From Pseudomonadota bacterium (GTDB lineage Bacteria; Pseudomonadota; Alphaproteobacteria; Rhizobiales; Beijerinckiaceae): DNA of 64,000 nucleotides. Below the pieces are notes generated by a model. That model did no database searches. It was not told the origin of the DNA and worked only from the letters and a program-made list of their open reading frames with translations. Below, piece by piece: positions 19,720 through 30,048 of this stretch (its first letter is position 1; each line of letters starts with the position of its first letter). Made by a program: the position numbers and the translations under genes. The stretch lies in assembly GCA_021813805.1 (NCBI GenBank), contig JAKAJL010000019.1:1-64000 (forward strand). The letters run 5' to 3'.

Positions 19720-19977
19720 GTGTCGCGCGTCCCAAATTAAGCGCAAATGCGGAATTTTTTGCGGTGTTTTCGCTTCTCGGCCTACGAATCCCTTGCCACG
19801 CCGAGGATTCGAAGGGAAAGTGGCGGCGTCGAAATCGCACGATTCGAGTTGCGATCTTTGGCGCGGCGCCTTATTCGTCCGCGCCTCGACGAAAATTGTT
19901 GCCGCGGCGTGGGGCGCGTCGCGGGTGTCACCTTGGTGCTGTTCATCCGGGCGGCGCCTTAATCAAGGAAAAGGCAA
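19720..19977. other. Upstream region of hupB, no gene seen
   Basis: Together with the lon terminator this makes a gap of about 320 bases. The first part is relatively AT-rich (CCAAATTAAGCGCAAATG, then GGAATTTTTTGCGG) and could hold the hupB promoter, but I cannot place -35 and -10 boxes with confidence. The short open frames here lack ribosome sites. Confidence 0.4.
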
Positions 19978-20256
19978 ATGACGAACAAGGCCGAATTGAT
20001 CGATGCGGTGGCGGAAGCGACGGAAAGCTCGAAAGCGCATGCAGGCGCCGCGCTCGACGCGGTGATCGCCGCGATCAGCGACGCGCTTCAGAAGGGCGAC
20101 GAGGTTCGCCTGGTTGGTTTCGGCACATTCTCGGTCAAGACCCGCGCCGCCGGCAAGGGCCGCAACCCGGCGACCGGAAAGGAAATCAATATTCCGGCGT
20201 CCAAGAGCGTCCGTTTCAAACCCGGCGCCCAGCTTAAGGATATGGTCAACAAGTAA
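19978..20256 (+). CDS. hupB: DNA-binding protein HU
   Basis: A 92-residue HU/IHF-family nucleoid protein. It has the N-terminal helices (MTNKAELIDAVAEATESSKA), the conserved GDEVRLVGFGTFSVKTRAA core and the beta-arm RNPATGKEINIPASKSVRFKPG, which inserts into the DNA minor groove. The arm has the usual GRNPxTG and Pro residue for DNA bending. Placement directly after lon is common in proteobacteria. The start has AAGGAAAAGG upstream. It has its own transcription unit, because a terminator separates it from lon. Confidence 0.96.
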   Translation: MTNKAELIDAVAEATESSKAHAGAALDAVIAAISDALQKGDEVRLVGFGTFSVKTRAAGKGRNPATGKEINIPASKSVRFKPGAQLKDMVNK

Positions 20257-20391
20257 AGGCGGGCGGCGCCTCGGACGCGGCTTCGGCCGCGCCTCGGCCG
20301 CGCGGCTCTCCCTTGTCGGAGTTTGCTCTTGTCGGAGATGGCCCCGCGACCTGTCACAGGGGACGGCCAGTCGGTCGGGCTGTCGCGGTTC

Positions 20392-20467
20392 GGGCGGTTA
20401 GCTCAGTTGGTAGAGCATCTCGTTTACACCGAGAGGGTCGGCGGTTCGAGCCCGTCACCGCCCACCA
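20392..20467 (+). tRNA. tRNA-Val (anticodon UAC)
   Basis: A 76-base tRNA. The acceptor GGGCGGT pairs with ACCGCCC, with discriminator A20464 and encoded CCA. The anticodon stem TCTCG/CGAGA encloses TTTACAC, placing TAC at 20425-20427. The D-loop AGCTCAGTTGGTAGAGC and T-arm are canonical. The downstream gene starts only 18 bases later. Confidence 0.96.
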
Positions 20468-20484
20468 CGGCCGAAGGCAGGTCG

Positions 20485-21132
20485 ATGGCGTCACGTAATT
20501 TTCGCGGTCTTTGGTTCATCGCCCAAATCTGCGCGCCGCTGGTTCTCGCGGCTTTCGTCTTGCTGGCGTGGCCGCCCATAGGCGCGCGGGCGATGGACTT
20601 CCATCTGGAAAGCGTCGCCGACGGTCATTGCCGCGCCCACTGTCCGCGGGTGATCGTCGCCGAGGGCCAGATCTCCAATTCGACGCCCAACGAATTCGTC
20701 GATTTTCTTCGCCAGAACGTCGGCGACCGCGACCTGCGGACGATCGTCATGCTCGATTCGCAAGGCGGCTATGTCGTCGCCTCGATGGAGCTGGGGCGGA
20801 TCTTCCGCCGCATGGGGGCGGCGACCATCGTCTCCAACCAGTGCCTTTCGGCTTGTGTTTACGCCTTCATGGGCGGAATCAAACGTATCGCGCCGCGCGG
20901 CGCGGTCCTGGGCATCCACCGGATGTTCGCCGATACGTCGCAAGGCATGTTCGAGCCCACGCATCGTGTTTACGACGACGGTTCGATGGCGGCCATGCTG
21001 ATGCGATACAGCGCGCGGATGGGCGTCAGCCGCGACCTGATCCGCTATGCGGAGCGCATTTCCTCGGGAACGATTCATTTCGTGACGTCCACGGAAATGA
21101 CGCGCTGGCGGCTGGCGAGCCGAAATTTCTAG
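20485..21132 (+). CDS. Periplasmic ClpP/crotonase-fold protein (COG3904-like)
   Basis: A 215-residue protein with an N-terminal membrane segment or signal (residues about 8-38). The body resembles the ClpP-like fold of COG3904 predicted periplasmic proteins: IVMLDSQGGYVVASMELGRIFRRMG aligns with the INSPGG region of Clp proteases. SNQCLSACVYAFMGG holds the candidate nucleophile Ser, and VLGIHRMFAD supplies a His. It may be a membrane-associated serine peptidase or a catalytically inactive relative; no substrate is known. It starts 18 bases after tRNA-Val, so it is probably co-transcribed with it. The start has GAAGGCAGG upstream. Confidence 0.65.
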   Translation: MASRNFRGLWFIAQICAPLVLAAFVLLAWPPIGARAMDFHLESVADGHCRAHCPRVIVAEGQISNSTPNEFVDFLRQNVGDRDLRTIVMLDSQGGYVVASMELGRIFRRMGAATIVSNQCLSACVYAFMGGIKRIAPRGAVLGIHRMFADTSQGMFEPTHRVYDDGSMAAMLMRYSARMGVSRDLIRYAERISSGTIHFVTSTEMTRWRLASRNF

Positions 21133-21247
21133 CCTGGCGCATGGCGCCGCCGGAGTTTCAACAATTCGCGTTCTCCGCGCTTGACTTGGCCGCGCGGCTG
21201 TCCTAATTCGCAGGCCTCCGATCGACGCGATCGCGTCGCGGTCGAGC

Positions 21248-21324
<77 letters not shown>

Positions 21325-21664
21325 TATTTTCATGCTAGAATTCAAAATCTTGGCGACGGTCAGGATTGCAGTGCAACCCGCGGCAGTCGTCGTTGGCGCG
21401 CGTCCCCCGATGATCGGCTACGAGACAAAAGAGCTCCTACTTTCGCCTCAGGCGACGGCGCCGATCGGGAGTCGCCGGGTCGCGGGCGTCGCCGCGAAAA
21501 GCCGCGATTACCGCGATTCCCGAAGCAATGGGGGCCGGACGGCGCGTCCCGGCGCTCCGAGGCGCGGCGCGCTGGGGGCCTTGCGCCTCGCGCCGCCCTG
21601 CGATACGGAACCCAAAGGTTCTGACGGCGGCGCCAGGACAAGTGAGAGCAAGGACATCCACACC
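21325..21664. other. Leader region of the nuo operon
   Basis: A 340-base gap between tRNA-Asp and nuoA. No frame in it has a credible ribosome site; one continuous frame reads across the tRNA and is not a gene. The promoter of the complex I operon must be here or upstream of the tRNA, but I cannot point to clear boxes. No known riboswitch is recognised. Confidence 0.4.
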
Positions 21665-22030
21665 ATGCCGGTCCTCCTGAACGATTATCTGCCGCTGGTG
21701 ATCTTCATCGCTCTGGCGGCGGTCATTTCGGGGGCGCTGCTGGTCGCGCCCTTCCTGCTGGCCTTCAAGGCCCCCGACCCGGAAAAGCTCTCGGCTTATG
21801 AATGCGGCTTCAACGCCTTCGACGACGCGCGCATGAAATTCGACGTCCGGTTCTATCTGGTGTCGCTGCTGTTCATCATCTTCGACCTCGAAGTGGCCTT
21901 CCTGTTTCCCTGGGCGGTGGCCTTCCGCAAGATCGGCGCCTTCGGCTTCTGGTCGATGATGGTTTTCCTCGCCGTGCTGACCGTCGGCTTCGTCTATGAA
22001 TGGAAGAAGGGAGCGCTGGAATGGGATTGA
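21665..22030 (+). CDS. nuoA: NADH-quinone oxidoreductase subunit A
   Basis: A 121-residue membrane subunit (ND3 homologue) of complex I, with three transmembrane helices. The conserved loop [21 protein letters not shown] contains the Cys that becomes exposed in the active/deactive transition of the mitochondrial enzyme. This is followed by [15 protein letters not shown]. It is the first gene of a complete 14-subunit operon. It overlaps nuoB by ten bases, implying translational coupling. Confidence 0.97.
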   Translation: MPVLLNDYLPLVIFIALAAVISGALLVAPFLLAFKAPDPEKLSAYECGFNAFDDARMKFDVRFYLVSLLFIIFDLEVAFLFPWAVAFRKIGAFGFWSMMVFLAVLTVGFVYEWKKGALEWD

Positions 22031-22605
22031 CCTCGGAAAAGGGCCAGACCCTTATCGCCCCCAGCCCCCGCGGCGTGATCGATCCGCGCACCGGCAGGCC
22101 GGTCGGCGCGGACGACCCGACCTTCCTGGCGATCAACGACCAGCTGGCGGACAAGGGATTTCTCGTCACCGCGACCGACGAGCTGATCAACTGGGCGCGC
22201 ACCGGCTCGCTGATGTGGATGACCTTCGGTCTCGCCTGCTGCGCGGTCGAAATGATGCAGGCGGCCATGCCGCGCTACGACATCGAGCGCTGGGGCTTCG
22301 CCCCGCGCGCCTCGCCCCGCCAGTCTGACGTGATGATCGTCGCGGGCACCCTGACCAACAAGATGGCCCCGGCGCTGCGCAAGGTTTACGACCAGATGCC
22401 CGAACCGCGCTACGTCATCTCCATGGGCTCCTGCGCCAATGGCGGCGGCTATTATCACTATTCCTATTCGGTGGTTCGTGGCTGCGACCGAATCGTCCCG
22501 GTGGACGTCTATGTCCCCGGCTGTCCGCCTTCCGCTGAGGCCCTGCTTTACGGAATCATGCTGCTGCAGCGGAAAATCCGCCGCACCGGCACCATCGAAC
22601 GCTGA
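22021..22605 (+). CDS. nuoB: NADH-quinone oxidoreductase subunit B
   Basis: A 194-residue peripheral-arm subunit that holds cluster N2, the last 4Fe-4S centre before quinone. The adjacent cysteines are in [16 protein letters not shown], with further ligands in [12 protein letters not shown] and [18 protein letters not shown]. The start at 22021 lies inside the end of nuoA. The final 87 bases before nuoC contain a palindromic repeat element. Confidence 0.97.
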   Translation: MGLTSEKGQTLIAPSPRGVIDPRTGRPVGADDPTFLAINDQLADKGFLVTATDELINWARTGSLMWMTFGLACCAVEMMQAAMPRYDIERWGFAPRASPRQSDVMIVAGTLTNKMAPALRKVYDQMPEPRYVISMGSCANGGGYYHYSYSVVRGCDRIVPVDVYVPGCPPSAEALLYGIMLLQRKIRRTGTIER

Positions 22606-22609
22606 TTTT

Positions 22610-22654
22610 CGCATATTCCCGAAAAGTTGCAGACTTTTCAGAGCAGAATATGCG
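22610..22654. repeat. Nested palindromic intergenic element between nuoB and nuoC
   Basis: The outer arms CGCATATTC and GAATATGCG flank inner arms GAAAAGT and ACTTTTC around a TGCAG loop. The layout resembles the short imperfect palindromes scattered through rhizobial genomes (RIME-like elements), although I recall that resemblance and did not search for it. It lies within the operon, so its transcript can fold into a long hairpin. Confidence 0.6.
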
Positions 22655-22692
22655 CAGATAACTTCCGGCGCCGCCGGCTCAGAGGCTGAACC

Positions 22693-23331
22693 ATGGCCAA
22701 GGATCAGAACGCCCCAACCGACCATTCCGCGGCACTGAGGGGAAAATTGCAGGCTTTGTCGGAACGGATTTCGCTGTCGTTGAGCGCCGCCGTTCTGTCG
22801 TCCGAAATCGCCTTCGACGAATTGACTGTCGTTTTCGACGCGGCGAAATGGATCGAATCGTTGACCTTCCTGCGCGACAGCGGCTTCATCTGTTTCATCG
22901 ACCTGACGGCGGTGGACTGGCCGGCGCGGGAAAAAAGATTCGACGTGGTCGCGCATCTTCTCGATCCCAAAGCCAATCTGCGCATCCGCGCCAAATGCAT
23001 GACCGACGAGGAGACGCCGGTCGAGAGCTGTGTCGGCGTGTGGCCGGCGGCCAACTGGTTCGAGCGCGAAGCCTATGACATGTACGGCGTGCTCTTCTCC
23101 AATCATCCCGACCTGCGCCGGATGCTGACGGATTATGGCTTCGACGGTCATCCCTTGCGGAAGGACTTCCCGATGTCCGGCTATGTCGAAGTGCGCTACG
23201 ACGACGCCCAGAAGCGCGTGGTTTACGAGCCGACGCGGCTGACGCAGGAATTTCGGTCCTTCGATTTCCTTTCGCCCTGGGAAAACGCTTCCTATGAACT
23301 TCCTGGCGACGAGAAGGCGACCAGGAGCTGA
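22693..23331 (+). CDS. nuoC: NADH-quinone oxidoreductase subunit C
   Basis: A 212-residue 30-kDa subunit of the peripheral arm, which packs against NuoD near the quinone site. It has the diagnostic [22 protein letters not shown] and [15 protein letters not shown]. It is separate from nuoD, as in alphaproteobacteria and unlike the fused NuoCD of E. coli. The Met at 22693 follows GCTGAACC with a modest ribosome site. Confidence 0.97.
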   Translation: MAKDQNAPTDHSAALRGKLQALSERISLSLSAAVLSSEIAFDELTVVFDAAKWIESLTFLRDSGFICFIDLTAVDWPAREKRFDVVAHLLDPKANLRIRAKCMTDEETPVESCVGVWPAANWFEREAYDMYGVLFSNHPDLRRMLTDYGFDGHPLRKDFPMSGYVEVRYDDAQKRVVYEPTRLTQEFRSFDFLSPWENASYELPGDEKATRS

Positions 23332-23380
23332 GGCCGGAAGAACAAAGCGGCGAATCGACAATCCGATGGGCGAGCAGACA

Positions 23381-24571
23381 ATGTCCGAACAGAACCCGCG
23401 CACTTTCTCGATCAATTTCGGCCCGCAGCATCCGGCCGCGCACGGGGTCCTGCGGCTGGTGCTGGAGCTTGACGGCGAAGTGGTTGAGCGCGTCGACCCG
23501 CATGTCGGCCTGCTGCATCGCGGCACCGAAAAGCTGATGGAATCCCGCACCTATATGCAGAACACGCCCTATTTCGATCGGCTCGACTATTGCGCGCCGA
23601 TGAATCAGGAGCACGCCTTCTGTCTCGCTATCGAAAAGATGCTGGGCGTCGAGGTTCCCCGTCGCGGCCAGCTCATTCGCGTCCTTTACTGCGAAATCGG
23701 CCGCATCCTCTCGCATCTCCTGAATGTCACCACCCAGGCGATGGACGTCGGCGCGCTCACGCCGCCGGTCTGGGGTTTTGAAGAGCGGGAGAAGCTGATG
23801 GTGTTCTATGAGCGCGCTTCGGGCGCGCGCATGCACGCCAATTATTTCCGCCCCGGCGGCGTCGCCAAGGACCTGCCGGTCAAGCTGATCGAGGATATCG
23901 GCGCCTGGCTCGATCCTTTCATAAAGCTCTGTGACGACCTCGAAGAGCTTTTCGTCGAAAATCGCATTTTCAAGCAGCGCAATGTCGATATCGGCGTGGT
24001 GTCTTTGGAAGAATGCTGGAAATGGGGCTTCTCCGGTCCGGTCCTGCGCGGCTCCGGCGCCGCCTGGGATTTACGACGCGCCCAACCATACGAATGCTAC
24101 GAAGAGATGGAATTCGACATTCCCGTTGGCAAGCATGGCGATTGCTACGACCGGCAGGTGGTGCGGCTGGAGGAAATGCGCCAGTCGGTGCGAATCATGC
24201 GCCAATGCGTGAACAAGCTGCTGGAGCGCGCCAACGAAGGCCCGGTTCTGGCGCCGAATCAAAAGATCACGCCGCCGCGTCGCACGGAAATGAAGCAGTC
24301 GATGGAAGCGCTCATCCATCATTTCAAACTGTTCACCGAGGGTTTCCGCACGCCGGAAGGCGAAGTCTATGCGGCGGTCGAGGCCCCCAAGGGCGAGTTC
24401 GGCGTCTATCTGGTCTCGGATGGCACGGACAAGCCCTACAAGTGCAAGATTCGCGCGCCTGGCTTCGCCCACCTCCAGGCCATGGACATGCTGAGCCGCG
24501 GCCATATGCTCGCCGACGTCTCCGCCATCCTGGGCGCGCAGGACATCGTGTTCGGGGAGGTGGACCGGTGA
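23381..24571 (+). CDS. nuoD: NADH-quinone oxidoreductase subunit D
   Basis: A 396-residue 49-kDa subunit that forms the quinone-binding cavity with NuoB. It opens with [24 protein letters not shown], where the His lines the quinone site, then [15 protein letters not shown]. It closes with [37 protein letters not shown] prefer the ATG at 23381 to the one at 23366 because homologues start close to the [10 protein letters not shown] motif. The stop overlaps the GTG of a small membrane protein gene. Confidence 0.97.
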   Translation: MSEQNPRTFSINFGPQHPAAHGVLRLVLELDGEVVERVDPHVGLLHRGTEKLMESRTYMQNTPYFDRLDYCAPMNQEHAFCLAIEKMLGVEVPRRGQLIRVLYCEIGRILSHLLNVTTQAMDVGALTPPVWGFEEREKLMVFYERASGARMHANYFRPGGVAKDLPVKLIEDIGAWLDPFIKLCDDLEELFVENRIFKQRNVDIGVVSLEECWKWGFSGPVLRGSGAAWDLRRAQPYECYEEMEFDIPVGKHGDCYDRQVVRLEEMRQSVRIMRQCVNKLLERANEGPVLAPNQKITPPRRTEMKQSMEALIHHFKLFTEGFRTPEGEVYAAVEAPKGEFGVYLVSDGTDKPYKCKIRAPGFAHLQAMDMLSRGHMLADVSAILGAQDIVFGEVDR

Positions 24572-24780
24572 CCGTCGGCGAATCCCTGCGCAAGAACGCG
24601 CAATTCCTCCTGACCGGCTTCTGTTCGGCGATCGTCGTCCTCGTCATCATGCGCTGGTCGGACGGCGCGCCCTTGGTACAGCCGCAATCCGATTTCGGAA
24701 TCGTCATCGGGGCCATTCTGGTCGCAGGTTACTTGGTTTATCGCGATCTGCGCGACACAAGCGGAAAACAGTCATCATGA
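24568..24780 (+). CDS. Small two-helix membrane protein coupled between nuoD and nuoE
   Basis: A 70-residue protein starting at GTG, with GGGGAGG seven bases upstream. The start overlaps the nuoD stop (GTGA), and its own stop overlaps the nuoE start (ATGA). Two hydrophobic segments are visible, at about residues 11-29 and 43-58, joined by a short polar loop; the C-terminus is charged ([13 protein letters not shown]). This tight coupling on both sides argues strongly that it is real and made in step with complex I. I do not recognise the family. It could be an accessory or assembly factor, by analogy with unassigned small frames in other alphaproteobacterial nuo operons. Confidence 0.75.
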   Translation: MTVGESLRKNAQFLLTGFCSAIVVLVIMRWSDGAPLVQPQSDFGIVIGAILVAGYLVYRDLRDTSGKQSS

Positions 24781-25445
24781 GCACGCGCCGTCTCGCTGAG
24801 AATCAGCCTGAAAGCTTCGAGTTCACGCCGGAAAACCGGGCCTGGCTCGACGCCCAGATCGCCAAATATCCGCCCGGGCGCCAGCAGTCGGCGGTGATCC
24901 CGGCCCTGTGGAAGGCGCAGAAGCAGCATGACTACTGGCTGCCGCAAAAGGCGATCGAGAAGGTCGCCGACATTCTCGGCATGCCTTACATCCGCGTGCT
25001 CGAAGTTGCGACCTTCTACTCGATGTTCAATCTGGAGCCGGTGGGGAAATATTTTGTCCAGCTCTGCGGCACCACGCCCTGCCTGCTGCGCGGCGCCGAC
25101 GCGATCATCCGGGTCTGCCAGGAGCGAATCGGGCCTCAGCGACAGGTGACGGGCGATGGAATGTTCTCCTGGGCTGAGGTCGAGTGCCTCGGCGCCTGCT
25201 GCAACGCGCCCATGGTTCAGATCAACGACGATTATTACGAGGATCTCGACGCCGCGAGCTTTTCGAAGCTGCTCGACGATCTCGCCGCCGGCCGCCCGAC
25301 TCATATTGGGCCGCAAAACGGACGCCTGCGCTCGGAGCCTTTCGGCGGCCTGACCTCGCTGACCGAATTCTACGGCGCCGATGGCAAGAGCGGCCCCTTG
25401 AGCGACATGAACGCCGCCCATCAGCCCGCCTGCCCGGAAAAGTGA
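24777..25445 (+). CDS. nuoE: NADH-quinone oxidoreductase subunit E
   Basis: A 222-residue 24-kDa subunit carrying 2Fe-2S cluster N1a. The ligands are in [12 protein letters not shown] and [16 protein letters not shown]. The N-terminal helical part has [14 protein letters not shown], typical of the family. The last 50 residues are a low-conservation extension (Gly/Pro-rich, ending QPACPEK), common in alphaproteobacteria. It works with NuoF and NuoG in NADH oxidation. The start overlaps the small membrane gene by four bases. Confidence 0.97.
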   Translation: MSTRRLAENQPESFEFTPENRAWLDAQIAKYPPGRQQSAVIPALWKAQKQHDYWLPQKAIEKVADILGMPYIRVLEVATFYSMFNLEPVGKYFVQLCGTTPCLLRGADAIIRVCQERIGPQRQVTGDGMFSWAEVECLGACCNAPMVQINDDYYEDLDAASFSKLLDDLAAGRPTHIGPQNGRLRSEPFGGLTSLTEFYGADGKSGPLSDMNAAHQPACPEK

Positions 25446-25455
25446 GGAGTCGAGG

Positions 25456-26757
25456 ATGCTTCAGGACAGGGACCGCATCTTCCAGAACCTCTACGGCTAT
25501 GGCGACTGGGGCCTGGCGGGCGCGAAAAAGCGCGGCGCCTGGGACAACACCAAGGGTCTGCTGGAAAAGGGCGGGGAATGGATCATCCATGAGATGAAGG
25601 CGTCGGGCCTGCGCGGGCGCGGCGGCGCCGGCTTCCCGACCGGCCTCAAATGGTCCTTCATGCCCAAGCCCGATCCTGCGCGGCCGTCCTATCTCGTGGT
25701 CAACGCCGATGAATCGGAGCCCGGCACCTGCAAGGACCGCGAGATCATGCGCAACGACCCGCATCTGCTGGTTGAAGGCTGTCTCGTCGCCGGTTTCGCC
25801 ATGGGCGCCTCGGCGGCTTACATTTACGTGCGCGGCGAATTCATCTGGGAGCGCGAGCGGCTCCAGGCGGCGGTCGATCAGGCTTATGCCGCCAATCTGA
25901 TCGGCAAGAACAACATCCACGACTATCCCTTCGAGGTCATCGTCCATCACGGCGCCGGCGCCTATATCTGCGGCGAGGAAACAGCGCTGCTCGAATCGCT
26001 CGAAGGCAAGAAGGGCATGCCCCGGCTGAAGCCGCCGTTCCCGGCCAATATGGGCCTCTATGGCTGCCCGACGACGGTCAACAACGTCGAATCGATCGCC
26101 GTCGCGCCGACCATCTTGCGCCGCGGCGCGGCGTGGTTCGCCGGCTTCGGCGCGAAAAACAACGCGGGAACCAAGCTCTTTTCGATTTCCGGCCATGTGA
26201 ACAAGCCGTGCAACGTCGAAGAGGCGATGTCGATCCCCTTCCGTGAACTGATCGAGAAACATGCCGGCGGCGTGCGCGGCGGCTGGGACAATCTTCTGGC
26301 GGTCATGCCCGGCGGCTCCTCGGTGCGCTGCGTGCCGGCGGAGCAGATCATCGACTGCCCGATGGATTTCGACAGCCTGTCCAAGCTGCAATCCGGCCTC
26401 GGCACGGCGGCGGTCATCGTGATGGACAAGTCCACCGACATCATCCGGGCCATCGCCCGCCTGTCGCATTTCTACAAGCACGAAAGCTGCGGCCAATGCA
26501 CGCCCTGCCGCGAAGGCACGGGCTGGATGTACCGGGTGATGGAGCGGATGGTTGAAGGCCGCGCCCAGAAACGGGAAATCGACATACTGTTCGACGTGTC
26601 GAAACAGATCGAGGGTCACACCATCTGCGCCCTCGGCGACGCGGCGGCCTGGCCGGTTCAGGGCCTGATCAATCATTTCCGCCCGGTGATCGAGGCGCGG
26701 ATCGATTCCTACACGGCCCGCGCCGACAAGGACGCCGCGAAAATCGCGGCGGAGTAG
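25456..26757 (+). CDS. nuoF: NADH-quinone oxidoreductase subunit F
   Basis: A 433-residue 51-kDa subunit that binds NADH, FMN and cluster N3. The FMN/NADH glycine-rich segment [18 protein letters not shown] lies near residue 60. [19 protein letters not shown] is the second nucleotide-contact signature, and [15 protein letters not shown] provides three 4Fe-4S ligands, with the fourth Cys in [12 protein letters not shown]. It starts ten bases after nuoE with GGAG upstream. A structured repeat region separates it from nuoG. Confidence 0.98.
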   Translation: MLQDRDRIFQNLYGYGDWGLAGAKKRGAWDNTKGLLEKGGEWIIHEMKASGLRGRGGAGFPTGLKWSFMPKPDPARPSYLVVNADESEPGTCKDREIMRNDPHLLVEGCLVAGFAMGASAAYIYVRGEFIWERERLQAAVDQAYAANLIGKNNIHDYPFEVIVHHGAGAYICGEETALLESLEGKKGMPRLKPPFPANMGLYGCPTTVNNVESIAVAPTILRRGAAWFAGFGAKNNAGTKLFSISGHVNKPCNVEEAMSIPFRELIEKHAGGVRGGWDNLLAVMPGGSSVRCVPAEQIIDCPMDFDSLSKLQSGLGTAAVIVMDKSTDIIRAIARLSHFYKHESCGQCTPCREGTGWMYRVMERMVEGRAQKREIDILFDVSKQIEGHTICALGDAAAWPVQGLINHFRPVIEARIDSYTARADKDAAKIAAE

Positions 26758-26806
26758 GAGGTTTCGCTTCGCTCGCGCAGGCGGGCGTGGCCAAAGGGTC
26801 AGTTTC

Positions 26807-26873
26807 GCATCGGCGAAGCCGATGCTAGGAGCGAATGCCAAAGAGCGTCGCAAGACGCCCGTCGGAGGACGGG
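26807..26873. repeat. Triple-hairpin intergenic element between nuoF and nuoG
   Basis: Three stems lie in a row: GCATCGGC/GCCGATGC around GAA (26807-26825), GCGTC/GACGC around a GCAA tetraloop (26845-26858), and CCCGTC/GACGGG around GGAG (26858-26873). The element interrupts an otherwise tight operon by 181 bases and looks like a REP-type palindromic repeat. It could slow ribosomes or stabilise or process the mRNA between NuoF and NuoG. Confidence 0.65.
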
Positions 26874-26938
26874 CTAAGGCCGAGCTGATCCGAGGGGCGC
26901 CTCGACCGCCCGGCGGGCGAGGCAAAAGGGAAAGAGTG

Positions 26939-29014
26939 ATGACCAAGATCATCGTCGATGGCGCCGAGTTGGACGTGCCGCCGGAATATACCGTGCTCCA
27001 GGCCTGCGAAGCCGCGGGCAAGGAGATTCCGCGCTTCTGCTATCACGAGCGCCTGTCGATCGCCGGCAATTGCCGCATGTGTCTGGTCGAAGTGAAGGGC
27101 GGTCCGCCGAAGCCCATGGCCTCCTGCGCCAATTCGGTGCGCGACCTGCGCCCCGGCCCCAATGGCGAACCGCCGGTGGTGCTGACCAATTCGCCAATGG
27201 TGAAGAAGGCGCGCGAAGGTGTGATGGAGTTCCTGCTGATCAACCATCCGCTCGACTGCCCGATCTGTGACCAGGGCGGCGAATGCGACCTCCAGGACCA
27301 GGCGCTCGCCTATGGCCGCGACCGCTCGCGCTATGCGGAAAGCAAGCATGCCGTCGACAACAAATATATCGGACCGCTGGTCAAGACGGAGATGACGCGC
27401 TGCATCCATTGCACGCGCTGCGTCCGCTTCACCGCCGAAATCTGCGGCACCTCCGACATGGGCATGATCGGACGCGGCGAGGATTCGGAAATCACCACCT
27501 ATCTCCAGCAGGCGATGACTTCGGAATTACAGGGCAATGTCGCGGACCTCTGCCCGGTCGGCGCGCTCCTGCCCAAGCCGCAGAATTTCCGCGCCCGTCC
27601 GTGGGAATATAACAAGATTCCGGGCGTCGATGTGATGGACGCGCTCGGGTCCGCGATCCGCATCGACACGCGCGGCCGCGAGGTCATGCGCATCCTGCCG
27701 CGCGTCAATGAGGCGGTGAACGAGGAGTGGATCTCCGACAAGACCCGCCAGGTCGTGGACGGGCTCAAGACCCAGCGGCTCGACCGGCCTTTCGTGCGCG
27801 AGAACGGTAAGCTGCGCCCGGCGACATGGCAGCAGGCTTTCGCCGCCGTCGCCGCCAAGGTCAAGGCCGCCGCAGCGAACAAAATTGGCTTCATCGGCGG
27901 CGACCTTTGCGCGGTCGAAGACCTGTTCGCCGCCAAATCGTTGGCTGAAGCGCTCGGAACCAGGAATATCGACGCGCGCCAGGACGGCGCCAGGCTCGAT
28001 CCGGCGCTTGGCCGGGCGAGCTATATTTTCAACCCGACGGTGGAAGGCATCGACCGCGCGGACGCTCTGCTGATCGTCGGTTCGAACCCGCGCTGGGAAT
28101 CCCCGGTTCTCAACGCGCGCATCCGCCGGCGCTGGCGCGCGGGGAATTTCCCGATTGCGCTGATCGGCGAGCCCTTCGACCTGACTTATTCGTACGACTA
28201 TCTCGGCGCGGGGCCGGAGGTGCTGGCGAAAATCGCCAATTATCAAGAGTCTGGCGAAGGCTTTGGCGAAACTCTCGCCAAGGCCGAGCGGCCGTTGATT
28301 CTGGTCGGGCAGGGGGCGCTGGCGCGCGACGACGGCTCGGCCATCCTGGCGCTTGCCGCCAAGCTTGGCGCTCCAAAGGGGGATTGGACCGGCCTCGCCG
28401 TGCTGCACACGGCGGCTTCGCGGGTCGGCGCGCTGGACATCGGCTTCGTTCCCGGTGCGGGCGGCCTCGACGCCCAGGCGATGGCGAAGGCCGGCGCGCA
28501 GGATGTGGTGTTCCTCGTCGGCGCCGACGAGATCGCGGTCGAGCCGGGCGCCTTCGTCGTCTATATCGGCTCGCATGGCGATCGCGGCGCCCATCGCGCC
28601 GACGTCATCCTGCCAGGGGCGGCCTATACCGAGAAATCCGGAACCTATGTGAACACCGAAGGCCGGGTGCAGATGTCCGACCGCGCCGCGTTCCCGCCCG
28701 GCGAGGCTCGCGAGGACTGGGCGATTTTCCGCGCCCTGTCGGCGTCGCTCGGCAAGCCGCTGCCCTTCGACTCGCTGGCGCAACTGCGCGGAAAACTTTA
28801 TGCGTCTTGCCCCTGGCTCGGCGCGATCGACGCCATCCCGGCGACCGACGCCGCGGGTCTCGCCTCGCTGCCCGGCGGCGAACTGGGGCAGGGGGCGCTG
28901 GTTTCGGCGATTTCGGATTTCTACCTGACCAATCCGATCGCCCGCGCCTCGCGCGTCATGGGCGAATGTTCGGCCCTCGCCAAGGCGCGACGGACCGCGC
29001 AAGCGGCGGAATGA
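26939..29014 (+). CDS. nuoG: NADH-quinone oxidoreductase subunit G
   Basis: A 691-residue 75-kDa subunit with the N-terminal 2Fe-2S domain ([10 protein letters not shown]) and the [19 protein letters not shown] region with His/Cys ligands of cluster N5. A ferredoxin-type [18 protein letters not shown] follows. A large molybdopterin-oxidoreductase-like C-terminal domain completes the protein, without a molybdenum site. It passes electrons from NuoF toward NuoI. The ATG at 26939 has GGGAAAGAG upstream; an earlier in-frame Met lies within the repeat element and is unlikely. Confidence 0.97.
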   Translation: MTKIIVDGAELDVPPEYTVLQACEAAGKEIPRFCYHERLSIAGNCRMCLVEVKGGPPKPMASCANSVRDLRPGPNGEPPVVLTNSPMVKKAREGVMEFLLINHPLDCPICDQGGECDLQDQALAYGRDRSRYAESKHAVDNKYIGPLVKTEMTRCIHCTRCVRFTAEICGTSDMGMIGRGEDSEITTYLQQAMTSELQGNVADLCPVGALLPKPQNFRARPWEYNKIPGVDVMDALGSAIRIDTRGREVMRILPRVNEAVNEEWISDKTRQVVDGLKTQRLDRPFVRENGKLRPATWQQAFAAVAAKVKAAAANKIGFIGGDLCAVEDLFAAKSLAEALGTRNIDARQDGARLDPALGRASYIFNPTVEGIDRADALLIVGSNPRWESPVLNARIRRRWRAGNFPIALIGEPFDLTYSYDYLGAGPEVLAKIANYQESGEGFGETLAKAERPLILVGQGALARDDGSAILALAAKLGAPKGDWTGLAVLHTAASRVGALDIGFVPGAGGLDAQAMAKAGAQDVVFLVGADEIAVEPGAFVVYIGSHGDRGAHRADVILPGAAYTEKSGTYVNTEGRVQMSDRAAFPPGEAREDWAIFRALSASLGKPLPFDSLAQLRGKLYASCPWLGAIDAIPATDAAGLASLPGGELGQGALVSAISDFYLTNPIARASRVMGECSALAKARRTAQAAE

Positions 29015-29027
29015 GGAGAAGAGAAAG

Positions 29028-30038
29028 ATGGACCTCCTGATCGCCCTTCTCCTGATCGTGGTCAAAAGCCTGGCGCTGCTGGTCGTTGGTCTGGTGCTGA
29101 TCGCCTATTACATCCTGCTCGACCGAAAGGTCTGGGCGGCGGTGCAGCTGCGGCGCGGGCCGAATGTCGTCGGACCCTGGGGCGTTCTGCAAAGTTTTGC
29201 GGACATGTTCAAGTTCCTGTTCAAGGAGCCGATCATTCCCGACGGCGCCAACAAGGGCGTATTCCTGATCGCGCCCTTCCTCACGGCGACCCTCGCGCTT
29301 GCCGCCTGGGCGGTGATCCCGGTCAATGACGGCTGGGCGGTGGCCAATCTTAACGTCGGCATTCTCTATATCTTCGCCATTTCGTCGCTCGGCGTTTACG
29401 GCATCATCATGGGCGGCTGGGCGTCCAATTCCAAATATCCCTTCCTTGCGGCGCTGCGCTCCGCCGCGCAAATGGTGTCCTATGAAGTTTCGATCGGCTT
29501 CGTCATCATCACCGTGCTGCTTTGCGCCGGCTCGCTGAACCTCAACGACATCGTCCGCGCCCAGGACACCAGATGGGGCCTGCTCGGCTGGTACTGGCTG
29601 CCGCTGTTCCCGATGTTCGTGATCTTCTTTGTTTCGGCTCTGGCCGAGACCAACCGCCCGCCCTTCGACCTCGTGGAGGCGGAATCGGAACTGGTCGCCG
29701 GCTTCATGGTCGAATATTCGGCCAGCCAATATCTGCTGTTCATGCTCGGCGAATATGTCGCGATCGTCACCATGTGCTCGCTGATAACGGTGCTGTTCTT
29801 CGGCGGCTGGCTGCCGCCCGTGAATGTCGCGCCCTTCACGCTGGTTCCCGGCGTGGTCTGGTTCGTGCTCAAAGTGACCTGGTTCTTCTTCCTTTTCGCC
29901 ATGGTGAAAGCCTTCGTTCCGCGCTACCGCTACGACCAGCTGATGCGTCTGGGCTGGAAGGTCTTTTTGCCGCTTTCGCTGACCGCCGTGGTCGTCGTCG
30001 CCGGCGTCCTGGAATTTTTGGGCAAAGTCGCCCAGTGA
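29028..30038 (+). CDS. nuoH: NADH-quinone oxidoreductase subunit H
   Basis: A 336-residue ND1 homologue with eight or nine membrane helices that joins the peripheral and membrane arms at the quinone channel. Motifs: [22 protein letters not shown] near residue 30, [26 protein letters not shown], and [25 protein letters not shown], whose acidic residues are part of the E-channel. It starts 13 bases after nuoG with GAGGAGAAGAG upstream. Confidence 0.98.
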   Translation: MDLLIALLLIVVKSLALLVVGLVLIAYYILLDRKVWAAVQLRRGPNVVGPWGVLQSFADMFKFLFKEPIIPDGANKGVFLIAPFLTATLALAAWAVIPVNDGWAVANLNVGILYIFAISSLGVYGIIMGGWASNSKYPFLAALRSAAQMVSYEVSIGFVIITVLLCAGSLNLNDIVRAQDTRWGLLGWYWLPLFPMFVIFFVSALAETNRPPFDLVEAESELVAGFMVEYSASQYLLFMLGEYVAIVTMCSLITVLFFGGWLPPVNVAPFTLVPGVVWFVLKVTWFFFLFAMVKAFVPRYRYDQLMRLGWKVFLPLSLTAVVVVAGVLEFLGKVAQ

Positions 30039-30048
30039 GGATCTCGAA

